Shown: positions 27,604 to 36,222, numbered from the stretch's first letter. The stretch: 64,000 nucleotides of DNA from an uncultured bacterium (GCA_905214465.1 CAJMMD010000009.1:1-64000), one strand, 5' to 3'. Numbers and translations: made by a program. Notes: generated from the sequence alone by a model not told the origin.

Positions 27604-27682
27604 ATAGAACAACATAGAACAAATTTGCTGAAATGACTTCACCTGCGACAGCTCGCATGCTATAAATAGAACAACATAGAAC
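27604..27682 (+). promoter_or_regulatory. Tandem 17-bp operator candidates
   Basis: ATAGAACAACATAGAAC occurs twice without mismatch at 27604-27620 and 27666-27682, 62 bases apart (about six helical turns). Each is itself a doubled ATAGAAC. This spacing fits a dimeric GntR protein binding on one face of the DNA before the SIS gene. Confidence 0.65.
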
Positions 27683-27738
27683 GACTGCAGGTACGAGCTG
27701 CCGTCGTCCAAAGCCGCCACACAAGGAGGAGCGTCACC

Positions 27739-28707
27739 GTGAACGCACACGATCTGATTCAGGAAATTATCGAGCGCAAGGGTAAGATCGAGAACGTCTT
27801 TTGGATCGCCTGCGGCGGTTCGATGATCGACCTGATGCCGGCTAACGAGCTGCTCAAGCGCGAGGCCACTACGTTTGCCTCGACGGTCTACACCGCGCGC
27901 GAGTTTTGCCTGATGGCCCCCAAGAGCCTGGGGCCGAAGTCGCTCGTCGTCGCCTGCAGCCACAGTGGCAACACGCAGGAGGTCATCGACGGTTGCGAGA
28001 TGGCGTTGACTGCCGGCGCCGAGGTCGTCGCCCTCACCGACTGCGAGGGCTCCAAGATCGACAACGGCAAGTGGACCACCTGGGTCTACCCCTGGGGCGA
28101 GGGTGTGTCGCAGGCCGAGGTGCCGCAGGGCATCGGCGCTCTGATCGCCGCCGAGCTGCTCGACCAGCAGGAAGGCTACGAGGCGCTCGCCGACATGTAC
28201 GAAGGCCTCAAGCAGATGGATGCGCTGCTGCCCGCCGCCCGCGAGAAGGTCAACGCCGAGCTGGGCGCCCGCTTTGCCGAGCTCTGCCAGCAGCACAAGT
28301 TCTTCTATATCCTGGGGTCCGGCCCCAACTTTAGTCAGACCTACGCCATGGCCATCTGCTCGCTCATGGAGATGCAGTGGCAGCACTGCTGCTATATCCA
28401 CTCCGGCGAGTACTTCCACGGCCCCTTCGAGGCTACCGAGCCCGGCGTGTTCTACTTTGTGCAGCTCGGATCGGGTGAGTGCCGCCCCATGGAGGAGCGT
28501 GCACTCGCGTTCCTCAACACGCACACCGATACGATTATGGTGCTCGATGCGCTCGAGTACGGCGTGGGCGAGGTACCTGCCAGCGTGCGTTCGTTCTTGG
28601 AGCCGATCTTCTTTTACGCGATGAGCTGCGAGCTGCGCGCCGCCCGCGGCAAGGTGTTCGACCACAGCCCCGAGATCCGTCGCTACATGGGCATCGAGCA
28701 GTACTAG
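27739..28707 (+). CDS. SIS-domain sugar isomerase/deglycase-like protein
   Basis: A 322-residue double-SIS protein of the same family as those at 15209, 20520 and 38222. It has VFWIACGGSMIDLMPANE, VACSHSGNTQEVIDG, the catalytic-region motif EYFHGPFE (224-231) and a C-terminus RRYMGIEQY that differs from the MWK type. The GTG start has AAGGAGGAG upstream. It has its own regulator and operators but no adjacent PTS, so its substrate must come through a transporter elsewhere. One of the two PTS systems in this window could supply it. Confidence 0.78.
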   Translation: MNAHDLIQEIIERKGKIENVFWIACGGSMIDLMPANELLKREATTFASTVYTAREFCLMAPKSLGPKSLVVACSHSGNTQEVIDGCEMALTAGAEVVALTDCEGSKIDNGKWTTWVYPWGEGVSQAEVPQGIGALIAAELLDQQEGYEALADMYEGLKQMDALLPAAREKVNAELGARFAELCQQHKFFYILGSGPNFSQTYAMAICSLMEMQWQHCCYIHSGEYFHGPFEATEPGVFYFVQLGSGECRPMEERALAFLNTHTDTIMVLDALEYGVGEVPASVRSFLEPIFFYAMSCELRAARGKVFDHSPEIRRYMGIEQY

Positions 28708-28729
28708 GCACCGGGAATTATCTTTTTTG

Positions 28730-28762
28730 ACGGGGTCTGTGCTGCGCGCGGACCCCGTTTTG
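28730..28762 (+). terminator. Terminator of the SIS gene
   Basis: ACGGGGTC (28730-28737) pairs with GACCCCGT (28751-28758), followed by TTTT. Confidence 0.75.
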
Positions 28763-28804
28763 CATTGTGGCGGCCGGATTCGTGTCTGCGCGAAAACGAA
28801 GTCG

Positions 28805-28970
28805 AATACTTTTCCGCGAAGTGAACGACCTGTTTTGGACCCCCGAAGCATCCACACTTTTTGACGCCAAAACTGCAGGAAAAACTCGGCGAAACCGCAG
28901 GAAACGGCGTCTGAAAAGTGTCGATGCTTCGGGGGCTCGTTTTTGCTCGTTCACTTCGCGGAAAAGTATT
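28805..28970. repeat. MITE-like palindromic element, copy 1
   Basis: The ends AATACTTTTCCGCGAAGTGA and its complement TCACTTCGCGGAAAAGTATT are inverted over about 24 bp. CCCCCGAAGCATC and GATGCTTCGGGGG continue the pairing inward. No coding sequence is inside. A second, better preserved copy lies at 51331-51510. Confidence 0.8.
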
Positions 28971-29002
28971 AGACCTAAATCTGCAGGCATGCTGTTGGGG
29001 TC

Positions 29003-29048
29003 AATAAAAAGCGGGCCGCGCCGATGGGTTTCCGGCGCGGCCCGCTTT
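29003..29048 (-). terminator. Terminator of the hydroxyacid dehydrogenase gene
   Basis: On the minus strand AGCGGGCCGCGCC and GGCGCGGCCCGCT form a long stem followed by TTTTTATT. It lies 43 bases after the stop codon. Confidence 0.88.
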
Positions 29049-29090
29049 ACATGGCGTCCGTATGAGCGAGGTGTCGCGTCAAGCGGCGGC

Positions 29091-30068
29091 CTACTTTGCG
29101 TCGTAGGCCTCGGCATCCCACCAGTCGAGCTGGGCGATGTTGTCGCGGATGTGCTGGCAGCTCTTGTGGAAGCCCTCGAGCTCGTGCTCGGAAAGGTCGA
29201 GCGTGTAGACCTCCTCGACGCCCTCGGCGCCGATCACGCACGGCAGGGAGGTGAAGATGCCCTCCTCGCCATACTGGCCGGTCATGAGCGTGGAGGCGGA
29301 AAGCACGGCGTGCTCGTTGTGCAGCACGGCGGCGCAGACGCGCGCGGCGGAGTTGGCGACGGCGTACTCGGTGCACTGCTTGCCCTGGTAGGTCACATAG
29401 CCGCCCTTGCGCGCGAGCTCCTCGATCTCCATGTGGTCGAAGGCGTACCTGTCGGGGTTTTCGGCCTGAAGCTCGTTAAGGCTCTTGCCGGCGATGGTCG
29501 CGGACTTAAAGGCGGCCAGCTGGCTAAAGCCGTGCTCGCCGATCATGTAGGCGTCGATGGACTTGGGGCTCACGCCGACCTTCTTGGAGATCTCGGTGCG
29601 CAGGCGGGCGGAGTCCAGGCCGCAGCCCGAGCCGATGATCTTCTTGGGATCGTAGCCGGTCAGGTGCCACAGCTCGGTGCACACGACGTCGCAGGGGTTG
29701 GAGATGCTCACAAAGATGCCGTCAAAGCCGGCGTCGACGATGCGCTTGGCAAAGGTGCGGGCAGCGTCGGTGGTAAAGAACAGCTCGCCGTCGCGGTTGC
29801 CGGCGGCCAGCGCGACCTTGCCGGCGGCGTTGACGATGACGTCGCAGCAAGCCAGCTCCTCGTAGTGGTCGTAGCAGTTGACGATTTTGGTGTTATACGG
29901 GACAAACGAAAGGGAGTCGCGCAGGTCCTGGACTTCGGACGTCACCTTGGCCTCGTTGATATCGCACAGGTACAGCTCATCGGCAATGCCCTGCATAAGC
30001 AGGCTGTTGGCGACATGTGCTCCTACGTGGCCCTGGCCGACCACACCGATCTTACGCGTCTGGTACAT
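29091..30068 (-). CDS. L-lactate/2-hydroxyacid dehydrogenase
   Basis: A 325-residue NAD-dependent LDH/MDH-family enzyme. The Rossmann motif is GVVGQGHVGAHVA (G11-x-G13-x-x-G16). The family's ISNPCDV (with N124) is present, as are D152 and R155 in LDSARLR and the catalytic His179 in IGEHGFSQ. The mobile loop lacks the usual LDH R-x-P-G-x-x-R form and reads GKVALAAGNRDGE, which resembles L-2-hydroxyisocaproate dehydrogenase more than true LDH. It probably reduces pyruvate or a branched 2-oxoacid during fermentation. AAAGGA before 30068 sets the start; the upstream in-frame ATG at 30107 lacks one. Confidence 0.85.
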   Translation of the reverse strand: MYQTRKIGVVGQGHVGAHVANSLLMQGIADELYLCDINEAKVTSEVQDLRDSLSFVPYNTKIVNCYDHYEELACCDVIVNAAGKVALAAGNRDGELFFTTDAARTFAKRIVDAGFDGIFVSISNPCDVVCTELWHLTGYDPKKIIGSGCGLDSARLRTEISKKVGVSPKSIDAYMIGEHGFSQLAAFKSATIAGKSLNELQAENPDRYAFDHMEIEELARKGGYVTYQGKQCTEYAVANSAARVCAAVLHNEHAVLSASTLMTGQYGEEGIFTSLPCVIGAEGVEEVYTLDLSEHELEGFHKSCQHIRDNIAQLDWWDAEAYDAK

Positions 30069-30280
30069 ATATGTATCCTTTCGGCCGAGTTTTTCGCGTC
30101 GAACCATTGTAGCGTCCTGCTACCACTTTGCTAGACTAAAGCGCCGTAGATTTTTTGGGACATACCTTAATCTCTATTTTTGGAGTGATTCGGGCCGCTG
30201 ACGGCATCGCTGAGCGATGTGCTCGCGCGGATGGGGCCGCTCGTTGTACCATAGCTGCAACTGACTCGTAAGGAGCATCC

Positions 30281-31207
30281 ATGCCCATTCGCATCCCCGA
30301 CGCCCTCCCTGCCGCCGCGCAGCTCGAGAGCGAGAACATCTTTGTCATGACCGAGTACCGCGCGCTGCACCAGGACATCCGTCCGCTGCGCGTGCTCATC
30401 CTCAACCTCATGCCCACCAAGATCGCCACCGAGACGCAGATCATGCGCAAGCTCTCCAACACGCCGCTGCAGGTGGAGGTGGACCTGCTGCGCACCAAAA
30501 CGCACGAGGCCACGCACGTGAGCGCCGGCCACCTGGAGACGTTTTACCGCACGTTCGACGACATCCGCGACATCCACTACGACGGCCTGATCATCACGGG
30601 CGCGCCGGTGGAGCAGATGCCGTTCGAGGAGGTCGACTACTGGCCCGAGCTCTGCCAGATCATGGATTGGTCCACCACGCACGTGCACTCTACGTTGCAT
30701 ATTTGTTGGGGCGCACAGGCGGGCCTGTATCACCACTACGGTATTCAGAAGTACGACCTGCCGGCAAAGGCGAGCGGCGTGTTCGAGCATTATCTGGTGA
30801 AGCCGCAAAGCCCGCTGGTCCGCGGCTTCGATGACCGTTTCTATGCCGTGCATTCGCGCAACACCGATGTGCGTCGCGAGGACGTGGAGGCCGAGCCGCA
30901 GCTCGAGGTCGTGGCCGTATCCGACGAGGTGGGCCTGTACATCGTCAAGTCGACCGACAGCCGTCGCTTCTTTGTATTTGGTCACCCCGAGTACGATACC
31001 GACACGCTGCGCCTGGAGTACGAGCGCGACGTGAAGCGCGGCCTCAACCCTCAGGTGCCGGCGCACTACTTTCCGGGTGACGACCCCACCGCCGAGCCGC
31101 GCAACGTCTGGCGCAGCCAGGCTCAGCTGTTCTACACCAACTGGCTCAACTACTACGTCTACCAGACCACGCCCTACGACCTGGCCCGCGCCGGCGAGGA
31201 GCACTAG
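30281..31207 (+). CDS. metA: Homoserine O-acetyltransferase (MetA family)
   Basis: A 308-residue MetA enzyme catalysing the first committed step of methionine synthesis. The nucleophile Cys142 lies in HICWGAQAGLYHHYGI, with His235 and Glu237 in FGHPEYD. Residue 111, which sets acyl-CoA choice in this family, is Glu in TGAPVEQMPF. In characterised enzymes Glu111 favours acetyl-CoA and Gly111 favours succinyl-CoA, so acetyl transfer is expected. The ATG at 30281 has AAGGAG upstream. The 212-base gap to the divergent dehydrogenase shows no riboswitch I recognise. Confidence 0.93.
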   Translation: MPIRIPDALPAAAQLESENIFVMTEYRALHQDIRPLRVLILNLMPTKIATETQIMRKLSNTPLQVEVDLLRTKTHEATHVSAGHLETFYRTFDDIRDIHYDGLIITGAPVEQMPFEEVDYWPELCQIMDWSTTHVHSTLHICWGAQAGLYHHYGIQKYDLPAKASGVFEHYLVKPQSPLVRGFDDRFYAVHSRNTDVRREDVEAEPQLEVVAVSDEVGLYIVKSTDSRRFFVFGHPEYDTDTLRLEYERDVKRGLNPQVPAHYFPGDDPTAEPRNVWRSQAQLFYTNWLNYYVYQTTPYDLARAGEEH

Positions 31208-31249
31208 ACTGCGGTGGTACTGCTGTAGCCGTGGCTGACGTGGCGGCGA

Positions 31250-31846
31250 TTAGGCGCTGATGATGTGGGGTAGCGGCAGGTCGTGGGCGTCGGTGGGAAC
31301 GTGGTCGACACGCTGTTCGTCAAAGGCGATGCCGATGATTTGACATGCGGGCGAGAGCATGGACAGGTAGCGGTCGTAGCAGCCGCCGCCGTAGCCCAGG
31401 CGCGCGCCGGCGCGGTCGAAGGCCACGAGCGGCACGACGATCATGTCGAGCGCTTCGGCAGGCACGATGGGGAAGCGGTCTCTGTCGATGTCCGTGGCCG
31501 CGAAGGCCCGCGTGGGGCGGGCGATAAACGGGGCCGCGGGCGCATCGCCGACGGCGACGGCCCGCATGCACATGCGCTGGCCACAAGCTGCGGCGTCTGT
31601 TGCCGAGAGCATGCACGGATAGGCCACGCGCCAGCCGCGTTTGGCGGCAGCCGCGGCAAACGCGGCTGGGTCGACTTCGGAACCCATCGCGGCATAGACG
31701 GCAACGGTGCGCGGTGCCGCGGCACCCGAGCTGTCCAGCAACTCAACAAGCCGCGCGCAAATGACAGCAGACTTCGCCGCCCGAACATCCAAATCAATAG
31801 CATCGCGCCGGGCAATCACCGCCCGACGCAACTCAGCCTTATCCAT
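31250..31846 (-). CDS. 5-formyltetrahydrofolate cyclo-ligase
   Basis: A 198-residue enzyme that converts 5-formyl-THF to 5,10-methenyl-THF with ATP. The N-terminus MDKAELRRAVIARRDAI is typical. The nucleotide-binding signature GYGGGCYDRYLS has Cys where most members have Tyr in GYYDR. VAVYAAMGSEVDPAAF and the C-terminal AFDEQRVDHVPTDAHD are also characteristic. GAGGAGG precedes the ATG at 31846. It converges with metA, and the two may share one-carbon and methionine metabolism. Confidence 0.88.
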   Translation of the reverse strand: MDKAELRRAVIARRDAIDLDVRAAKSAVICARLVELLDSSGAAAPRTVAVYAAMGSEVDPAAFAAAAAKRGWRVAYPCMLSATDAAACGQRMCMRAVAVGDAPAAPFIARPTRAFAATDIDRDRFPIVPAEALDMIVVPLVAFDRAGARLGYGGGCYDRYLSMLSPACQIIGIAFDEQRVDHVPTDAHDLPLPHIISA

Positions 31847-31862
31847 CCCAACCTCCTCTAGC

Positions 31863-31909
31863 AAACCTGCCAAAAAGGGACAGGTTTATTTTGGCAGGTT
31901 TTATCTGGG
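31863..31909. repeat. Intergenic repeat, copy B (GGTTTATTTTGG type)
   Basis: AAACCTGCCAAAAAGGGACA then GGTTTATTTTGGCAGGTTTT. Its own ends AAACCTGCCAAAA and TTTTGGCAGGTTT pair. It is the inverted counterpart of 21606-21649. Confidence 0.72.
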
Positions 31910-31967
31910 CAAACGTCGAAGCCGCTGCAAAGGCACCCTTTGTGGCGGCTTCGACTCGACGTTGGCT

Positions 31968-32297
31968 TCACAGTGCCGCGGCGATTGCTTCGGTCACAAA
32001 CTTATTGAGTGACTCGCCCTTCTTTGCCGCTGCCAGCGCCGCCTGTTTGTGGAGCTCAGAGCCCGTTCTTACGTTGAACGAGCCCTTAAAAGCCCGCTCG
32101 GGCTCTTTGCCCTTCTCGGCGCAAAACTCAAGGTAATCGTCGACGGCGTCGTGGAAGCATTGCTCCACTTCTTCAGCCGTGGAGCCTTCAAATACGATTG
32201 CGTCCCTAATGCCGGCGACCATACCTGTTAGTACATGCTGCTCGGCATCGAACTCGACTGGGGCGAAATAGCCCTTGTATGCCAAAACGTTACTCAT
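31968..32297 (-). CDS. hicB: HicB-family antitoxin
   Basis: A 109-residue antitoxin. The N-terminal partial RNase H-like fold has LAYKGYFAPVEFDAEQHVLTG and the family IRDAIVFEGSTAEEVEQCFHDAVDDYLEFC. The C-terminal ribbon-helix-helix part (FNVRTGSELHKQAALAAAKK, then SLNKFVTEAI) would bind the operon's operator. The start at 32297 is chosen because GGAGG lies five bases upstream. It overlaps the end of the toxin gene by eight bases, so translation is probably coupled. Confidence 0.88.
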   Translation of the reverse strand: MSNVLAYKGYFAPVEFDAEQHVLTGMVAGIRDAIVFEGSTAEEVEQCFHDAVDDYLEFCAEKGKEPERAFKGSFNVRTGSELHKQAALAAAKKGESLNKFVTEAIAAAL

Positions 32298-32553
32298 GAC
32301 TGCCTCCGACATCCTGCAGAAATCGAACGATGTTTCGAATTGTCCCCGCTGTCAATTCGTCAGATGGATGAGGCGCGTGCATCACGAACATCCTGCCATC
32401 TGAGGGCCTGTAGAAGCGAATGCGCGATCCGGATGTCTTGCCTTTGCTGTCCATTTCAAAGCCATATGAGGCCATGACTTTTAAAAAATCGGCATACCGA
32501 TACGTCGAAGGGCAGCTAAACAGTTGGGCGATGAGTTTATCGGCTCGAGTCAT
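32290..32553 (-). CDS. hicA: HicA-family toxin
   Basis: An 87-residue mRNA-interferase-type toxin with the dsRBD-like HicA fold. The C-terminal signature MHAPHPSDELTAGTIRNIV is clear. The usual G-S-H catalytic His position reads TSGSRIRFYRP, with Arg in place of His, so this is either the Arg-type HicA variant or a toxin with weakened activity. It is first in a hicA-hicB operon, the usual order. It reads toward the formyl-THF cyclo-ligase. Confidence 0.82.
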   Translation of the reverse strand: MTRADKLIAQLFSCPSTYRYADFLKVMASYGFEMDSKGKTSGSRIRFYRPSDGRMFVMHAPHPSDELTAGTIRNIVRFLQDVGGSHE

Positions 32554-32619
32554 CCCGCCTCACATTCTGCAACTATATTCTAGTTGCAATTTAGATCCGA
32601 TGCAATCACCCATACTATA

Positions 32620-32649
32620 GAACATGTGTACGTATAGAACAAGTGTTCG
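32620..32649 (-). promoter_or_regulatory. Candidate HicAB operator
   Basis: TATAGAACATGTG (about 32617-32629) and TATAGAACAAGTGTTC (32633-32648) are repeated TATAGAACA words. The second forms the near-palindrome GAACAAGTGTTC. They lie 65-95 bases before the hicA start. HicB proteins bind such sites to autoregulate. Confidence 0.45.
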
Positions 32650-32686
32650 AACCACTACAAAGGGGCCTGTCCCCTTTGTAGTGGTT
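32650..32686. terminator. Palindromic terminator-like repeat
   Basis: AACCACTACAAAGGGG (32650-32665) and CCCCTTTGTAGTGGTT (32671-32686) form a perfect 16-bp stem with a 5-base loop. It lies 14 bases beyond the stop of the M16 peptidase gene and shares its ends with the element at 14246-14282. Confidence 0.7.
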
Positions 32687-32699
32687 TTGCTTGTTGTGG

Positions 32700-35600
32700 T
32701 TAGCCCAGCAGGTCGACTACGTTAAAGCCGGCGTTGCTCTTGGCGATGACGTCTCGACCGCCAAAGACACAGGTGGGCGACTCGGCTGCGATGCGCGTCA
32801 CATCGGCGCCGAGCGAGCGCAGCTCACCGGGCGTGGCGGCGAGCATCTGGGCGCGGCGCTCCTCGCGTGCGTGCGGATCGAGTCCGGCCAGGTAGGTCGT
32901 GTTGCGGCGCTTGGTGAGCGCGTATGGCTTCACCGGTGCGTCCATGCCGCTTACGCAGCTCACGATAAAGCCCTCAAAGGCGGCCTCGTCGGGCTCAAAG
33001 CTGCCGAGCCATTCGCCTGCGTGCGCCACGCGCTCAATCGAGGGATCGATTGCCGGGTCGCGGTAGGTGTAGAACGCCGTCTGGCGCTCGCCGGCCGCGC
33101 GGAATCCGCAGCCGTACGCACCGCCTTTAACGCGGATCTCGTTCCACAGGTAGTCATAGGAGAGCGCGTTGGCGGCAACCGCCCAAGCGCCTGTCACGTC
33201 AATGCCCAAGCGACGCGGATCGCACGCACGCGCGGCAAAGCAGATGTCGCTGGGGATGACAAAAGCCTCGTGGCGGTCGCGCGGTGCCGGCACCACGAGC
33301 GCGTCGCGGCCGGCGCCGCCGTGGCCCGCGCCCAGCCCCAGGTTACCCGCGGCATCCCAGTACGCGTCAAAGTCCTCGTCGCTGCCGGTAAAGCTCGCCA
33401 TGCAGCCGTCGACCACAAAGATACGACCTGCCAACTCGGCAAGCTTGGCGCGCAGGTCGTCCAGTCGCTCGTCAAAGTGCTCGAGCAGATCGCGCAGGAA
33501 CAGATAGAAATCAACGCCCGAAAGCTGCTCGCGCACCACGGCCGAAGGCGAGCTGTAGCTCATCGCGCGACCGAGCGCCGCCGAGTGGCCGTTGTTGATA
33601 AAGCCCTGCTCAAGCCCAATGCGAATCTGCGTGAGCACGTCGCGCACGCGGTCGGCGTCGGCATCTGCCAAAAGCGTGCTCGACCATACCTCGCGCGGCA
33701 GGCTCGCCAGCGCATCGATCTTCTCGGACAGGGCGCCGGCGCTCACCAGCAGGTAGGGGCGCACGCCGTCCACTTCGGGCTGCGTCATGACCTCGGTCGT
33801 AAAGCTCAAAAAGCCCAGCTTGCCGGCGAGCAGGTTGTCGAGCTCCTCGGCCGAGTGCTCGCTCGTGGGCAGCTGTTTGAGCAGACGACAGAGCAGCGTC
33901 ACGTAGGGCAGGTCCTCAAACGCGACGCATCCCAGGTCGAAATACTGCATGGCATAGGCCAGGCGGTTGGTGGGGATGTCGTGGCGCAGGCAGGGGATGG
34001 GCGTGGTCGTGTCTACGACCAGCGGCGGCTCGGGGCGCGCCTCGCCAATGTCGGACACGCGCAGGCGCGGCAGCGTGGCCTTGGCCTCGGGCGTGTCTTC
34101 TGCCTCCTGCGCGGCACGCAGCGCGGCCGTGCGCTCGACCACGTCGGCCAGCTCGGCATCGGTCATGGCATCGCGCTTGGCTGCCAGCTCGGCGGCCTCG
34201 GCACCCTCCGAACCCTCGGCGGCGTCCACCGGCACCAGCTCGACCAGTGCCATGTGGTCGTTTTCCAGCACCAGCTCGCGCAGCAGGTCCTCAAAATAGC
34301 TGCCGTCCAGCTCGCTACGAAGCTCCTCGTACACCGGGCCGTACTTGAGCGCCAGCGTCGCGGCGTCGTCATCGTAGAGCCAGGTGCTCAGCGCGTCGCA
34401 CGCAATGGCCACGCCGTCGGCGATACCGTAGTCGCGCTGGCGCAGGTCGTATTCGTTGCTGCTGATAATGGCTTCCAGGCGCTCGCGCGGAACGCCGTGT
34501 TCGCACAGGTCGCGGCAGGCGTTCTGGAACACACGACGCAGCTCGCGCGCCACGCCGGGCTGCGCGTTTTGCAGCATGATGAGCTCGTAGGGCTGCAGGC
34601 TCTCGGCCGCGGTGTAGCTCACCACGTTGCCGCCCAGGCCGGCGGCCAGAATGGCCTTCTTAACCGGCGCTTCGTTGGAGCCCAGCAGCGTCTCGAACAG
34701 GATATCCGCCGCGATCGTACGCTTGCGGTCGAGCGCGCTGCCCAGTACCAGGCCCAGGCCCACCAGGGCGTTCTCGGGCGTGGTGGCCATCTCGACGCGC
34801 TTATACTCGCAGGTCGCAGGCGCCTGCACGTCCAGCGGATTGGGCGCCAGCGCGGACGGGTCCTCGCCGGCGGCAACGGCGGCGTCCATGCGACGGCTTG
34901 CGGCACTCGACTGCGACAGATAGCGCTCGTCCAAAAAGGCAAGGGCGCGGTCCACATCTAGGTCGCCGTAGAGCGTTATATAAGAGTTGGAAGGATTGTA
35001 GTGGCGCGCGTGCGTATCCAGGAACTGCTCGTAGGTGAGCGTGGGAATCGCGCGCGGATCGCCGCCGCTTTCGTGCGCATAGGCGGTGTCGGGATAGAGC
35101 GCGGCGTTGACGGCGTCGTCCAGCACGCTCATGGGGTCGGACAGCGCACCCTTCATCTCGTTGAACACCACGCCGTTATAGCGTAGCGTGCCCTCGCGCA
35201 GGCTTGCGGAGCTGCCGTCGCCCTCGCCCTCGGCGCCCTCCGGCAGGTCCAACTCGTAGTGCCAGCCCTCCTGCTCAAAAATGGTGGGCTTGGTATAGAT
35301 GGCCGGGTTGAACACCGCGTCCAGGTACACGTCCATCAGGTTGTACAGATCTTGCTCGTTGGTGGTGGCAACGGGGTAGATGGTCTTGTCGGGGTAGGTC
35401 ATGGCGTTGAGGAACGTCTGCATGGAGCTCTTGATCAGGTCGACAAACGGCTCCTTGACGGGAAACTTGGCCGATCCGCACAGCACCGAGTGCTCAAGAA
35501 TATGGAACACGCCGGTGGAGTCGGCCGGCGGCGTCTTAAAGCCAATGGCAAAGGCTTTGTTTTCGTCGTCGCACGCCAGGTACAGCAGGCGAGCGCCCGA

Positions 35601-35741
35601 GGCGGTGTGGCGCAGCACGTAGGCGTCCGAGTCGAGCTCGGGTACGGTCTCGCAGCGCTCGACGGCAAAGCCGTGGCAGGTAGTGCCGGGCACCAGCAGT
35701 GCGGCGGCAGCGGCGCGCGGGTCGGTTGAGGTGGTGGGCAT
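32700..35741 (-). CDS. Insulinase-like zinc metalloprotease, M16C (PreP-like)
   Basis: A 1013-residue single-chain M16C peptidase related to presequence protease PreP and Cym1. The inverted zinc motif HxxEH is H80-I-L-E83-H84 in GVFHILEHSVLCGS, and the N-terminal domain continues with VKEPFVDLIKSS and NAMTYPDKTIYPVATT. Four M16 half-domains are expected. The second half lacks a zinc motif, as usual. The C-terminal RIKGGAYG-like element is EIRVKGGAYGCGFR. It degrades peptides in the cytoplasm. AAAGGAG eight bases upstream selects the ATG at 35741 over an in-frame start 67 codons upstream that runs into repeat sequence. Confidence 0.9.
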   Translation of the reverse strand: MPTTSTDPRAAAAALLVPGTTCHGFAVERCETVPELDSDAYVLRHTASGARLLYLACDDENKAFAIGFKTPPADSTGVFHILEHSVLCGSAKFPVKEPFVDLIKSSMQTFLNAMTYPDKTIYPVATTNEQDLYNLMDVYLDAVFNPAIYTKPTIFEQEGWHYELDLPEGAEGEGDGSSASLREGTLRYNGVVFNEMKGALSDPMSVLDDAVNAALYPDTAYAHESGGDPRAIPTLTYEQFLDTHARHYNPSNSYITLYGDLDVDRALAFLDERYLSQSSAASRRMDAAVAAGEDPSALAPNPLDVQAPATCEYKRVEMATTPENALVGLGLVLGSALDRKRTIAADILFETLLGSNEAPVKKAILAAGLGGNVVSYTAAESLQPYELIMLQNAQPGVARELRRVFQNACRDLCEHGVPRERLEAIISSNEYDLRQRDYGIADGVAIACDALSTWLYDDDAATLALKYGPVYEELRSELDGSYFEDLLRELVLENDHMALVELVPVDAAEGSEGAEAAELAAKRDAMTDAELADVVERTAALRAAQEAEDTPEAKATLPRLRVSDIGEARPEPPLVVDTTTPIPCLRHDIPTNRLAYAMQYFDLGCVAFEDLPYVTLLCRLLKQLPTSEHSAEELDNLLAGKLGFLSFTTEVMTQPEVDGVRPYLLVSAGALSEKIDALASLPREVWSSTLLADADADRVRDVLTQIRIGLEQGFINNGHSAALGRAMSYSSPSAVVREQLSGVDFYLFLRDLLEHFDERLDDLRAKLAELAGRIFVVDGCMASFTGSDEDFDAYWDAAGNLGLGAGHGGAGRDALVVPAPRDRHEAFVIPSDICFAARACDPRRLGIDVTGAWAVAANALSYDYLWNEIRVKGGAYGCGFRAAGERQTAFYTYRDPAIDPSIERVAHAGEWLGSFEPDEAAFEGFIVSCVSGMDAPVKPYALTKRRNTTYLAGLDPHAREERRAQMLAATPGELRSLGADVTRIAAESPTCVFGGRDVIAKSNAGFNVVDLLG

Positions 35742-35827
35742 ATGCAGTCTCCTTTGACGCCCTAGCGGGGGCGAATCGAGTCGAATCCCCGAGAGTATAC
35801 CCATATGGGGCCTTCGACCAATCTGCC

Positions 35828-35950
35828 GCACGAGCGTGGATTTTCGGACAAACGAGCGTGGAAATTCGGACGCCCGCCAAATGACAGTGGATTTTCGGAC
35901 AAAATCGGCCGTCAAAAGTTCAAAAACCGTCCAAATATCCACGCTCGTGC
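35828..35950. repeat. Intergenic element with GCACGAGCGTGGA ends
   Basis: GCACGAGCGTGGA (35828-35840) and TCCACGCTCGTGC (35938-35950) are a perfect 13-bp inverted repeat. Inside are three copies of GTGGA(T/A)(A/T)TTCGGAC. The downstream part (about 35951-36070) resembles 41080-41350. No gene is supported between 35742 and 36222. Confidence 0.6.
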
Positions 35951-36222
35951 GTCAACTACGTGTCTCTCACCTCACATTCATTTCTACGACGAGGGATGAC
36001 TGAGAGACAGACAGAAGATAAAAATCAATCGGCTTATCGGATGCATATACCGCCATCAGATTGAAGCTGTATGCGGAAATGGATGGACTCTACACCGCTT
36101 ACGCAAAATAACCCCTCGTTTGCTAAAACATTATAGGAAATGGCGTGGAGTGCTAAAAAGTTCTAATACAATATAAGTCATTTATCTATAGGCTGCTGAT
36201 TCCTTGTAAAGGTATGGTTGAT

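Noticed and set aside
27604..27682. Two identical 17-mers considered as a short CRISPR array
   Set aside because: Only two units, no cas genes, and each unit is a doubled 7-mer in a promoter gap. An operator fits better.
28767..30134. Plus-strand open frame of 455 codons
   Set aside because: It runs through a MITE-like repeat and a terminator and is antisense to the hydroxyacid dehydrogenase.
30108..30280. Leader of metA considered for a SAM riboswitch or T-box
   Set aside because: I could not find the conserved core of a SAM riboswitch or a T-box sequence, and there is no terminator-like hairpin with a T run before the ATG.
32691..34961. Long plus-strand open frame opposite the M16C peptidase gene
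   Set aside because: The minus strand has the HxxEH zinc motif and conserved peptidase domains; the plus strand frame is low-complexity shadow.
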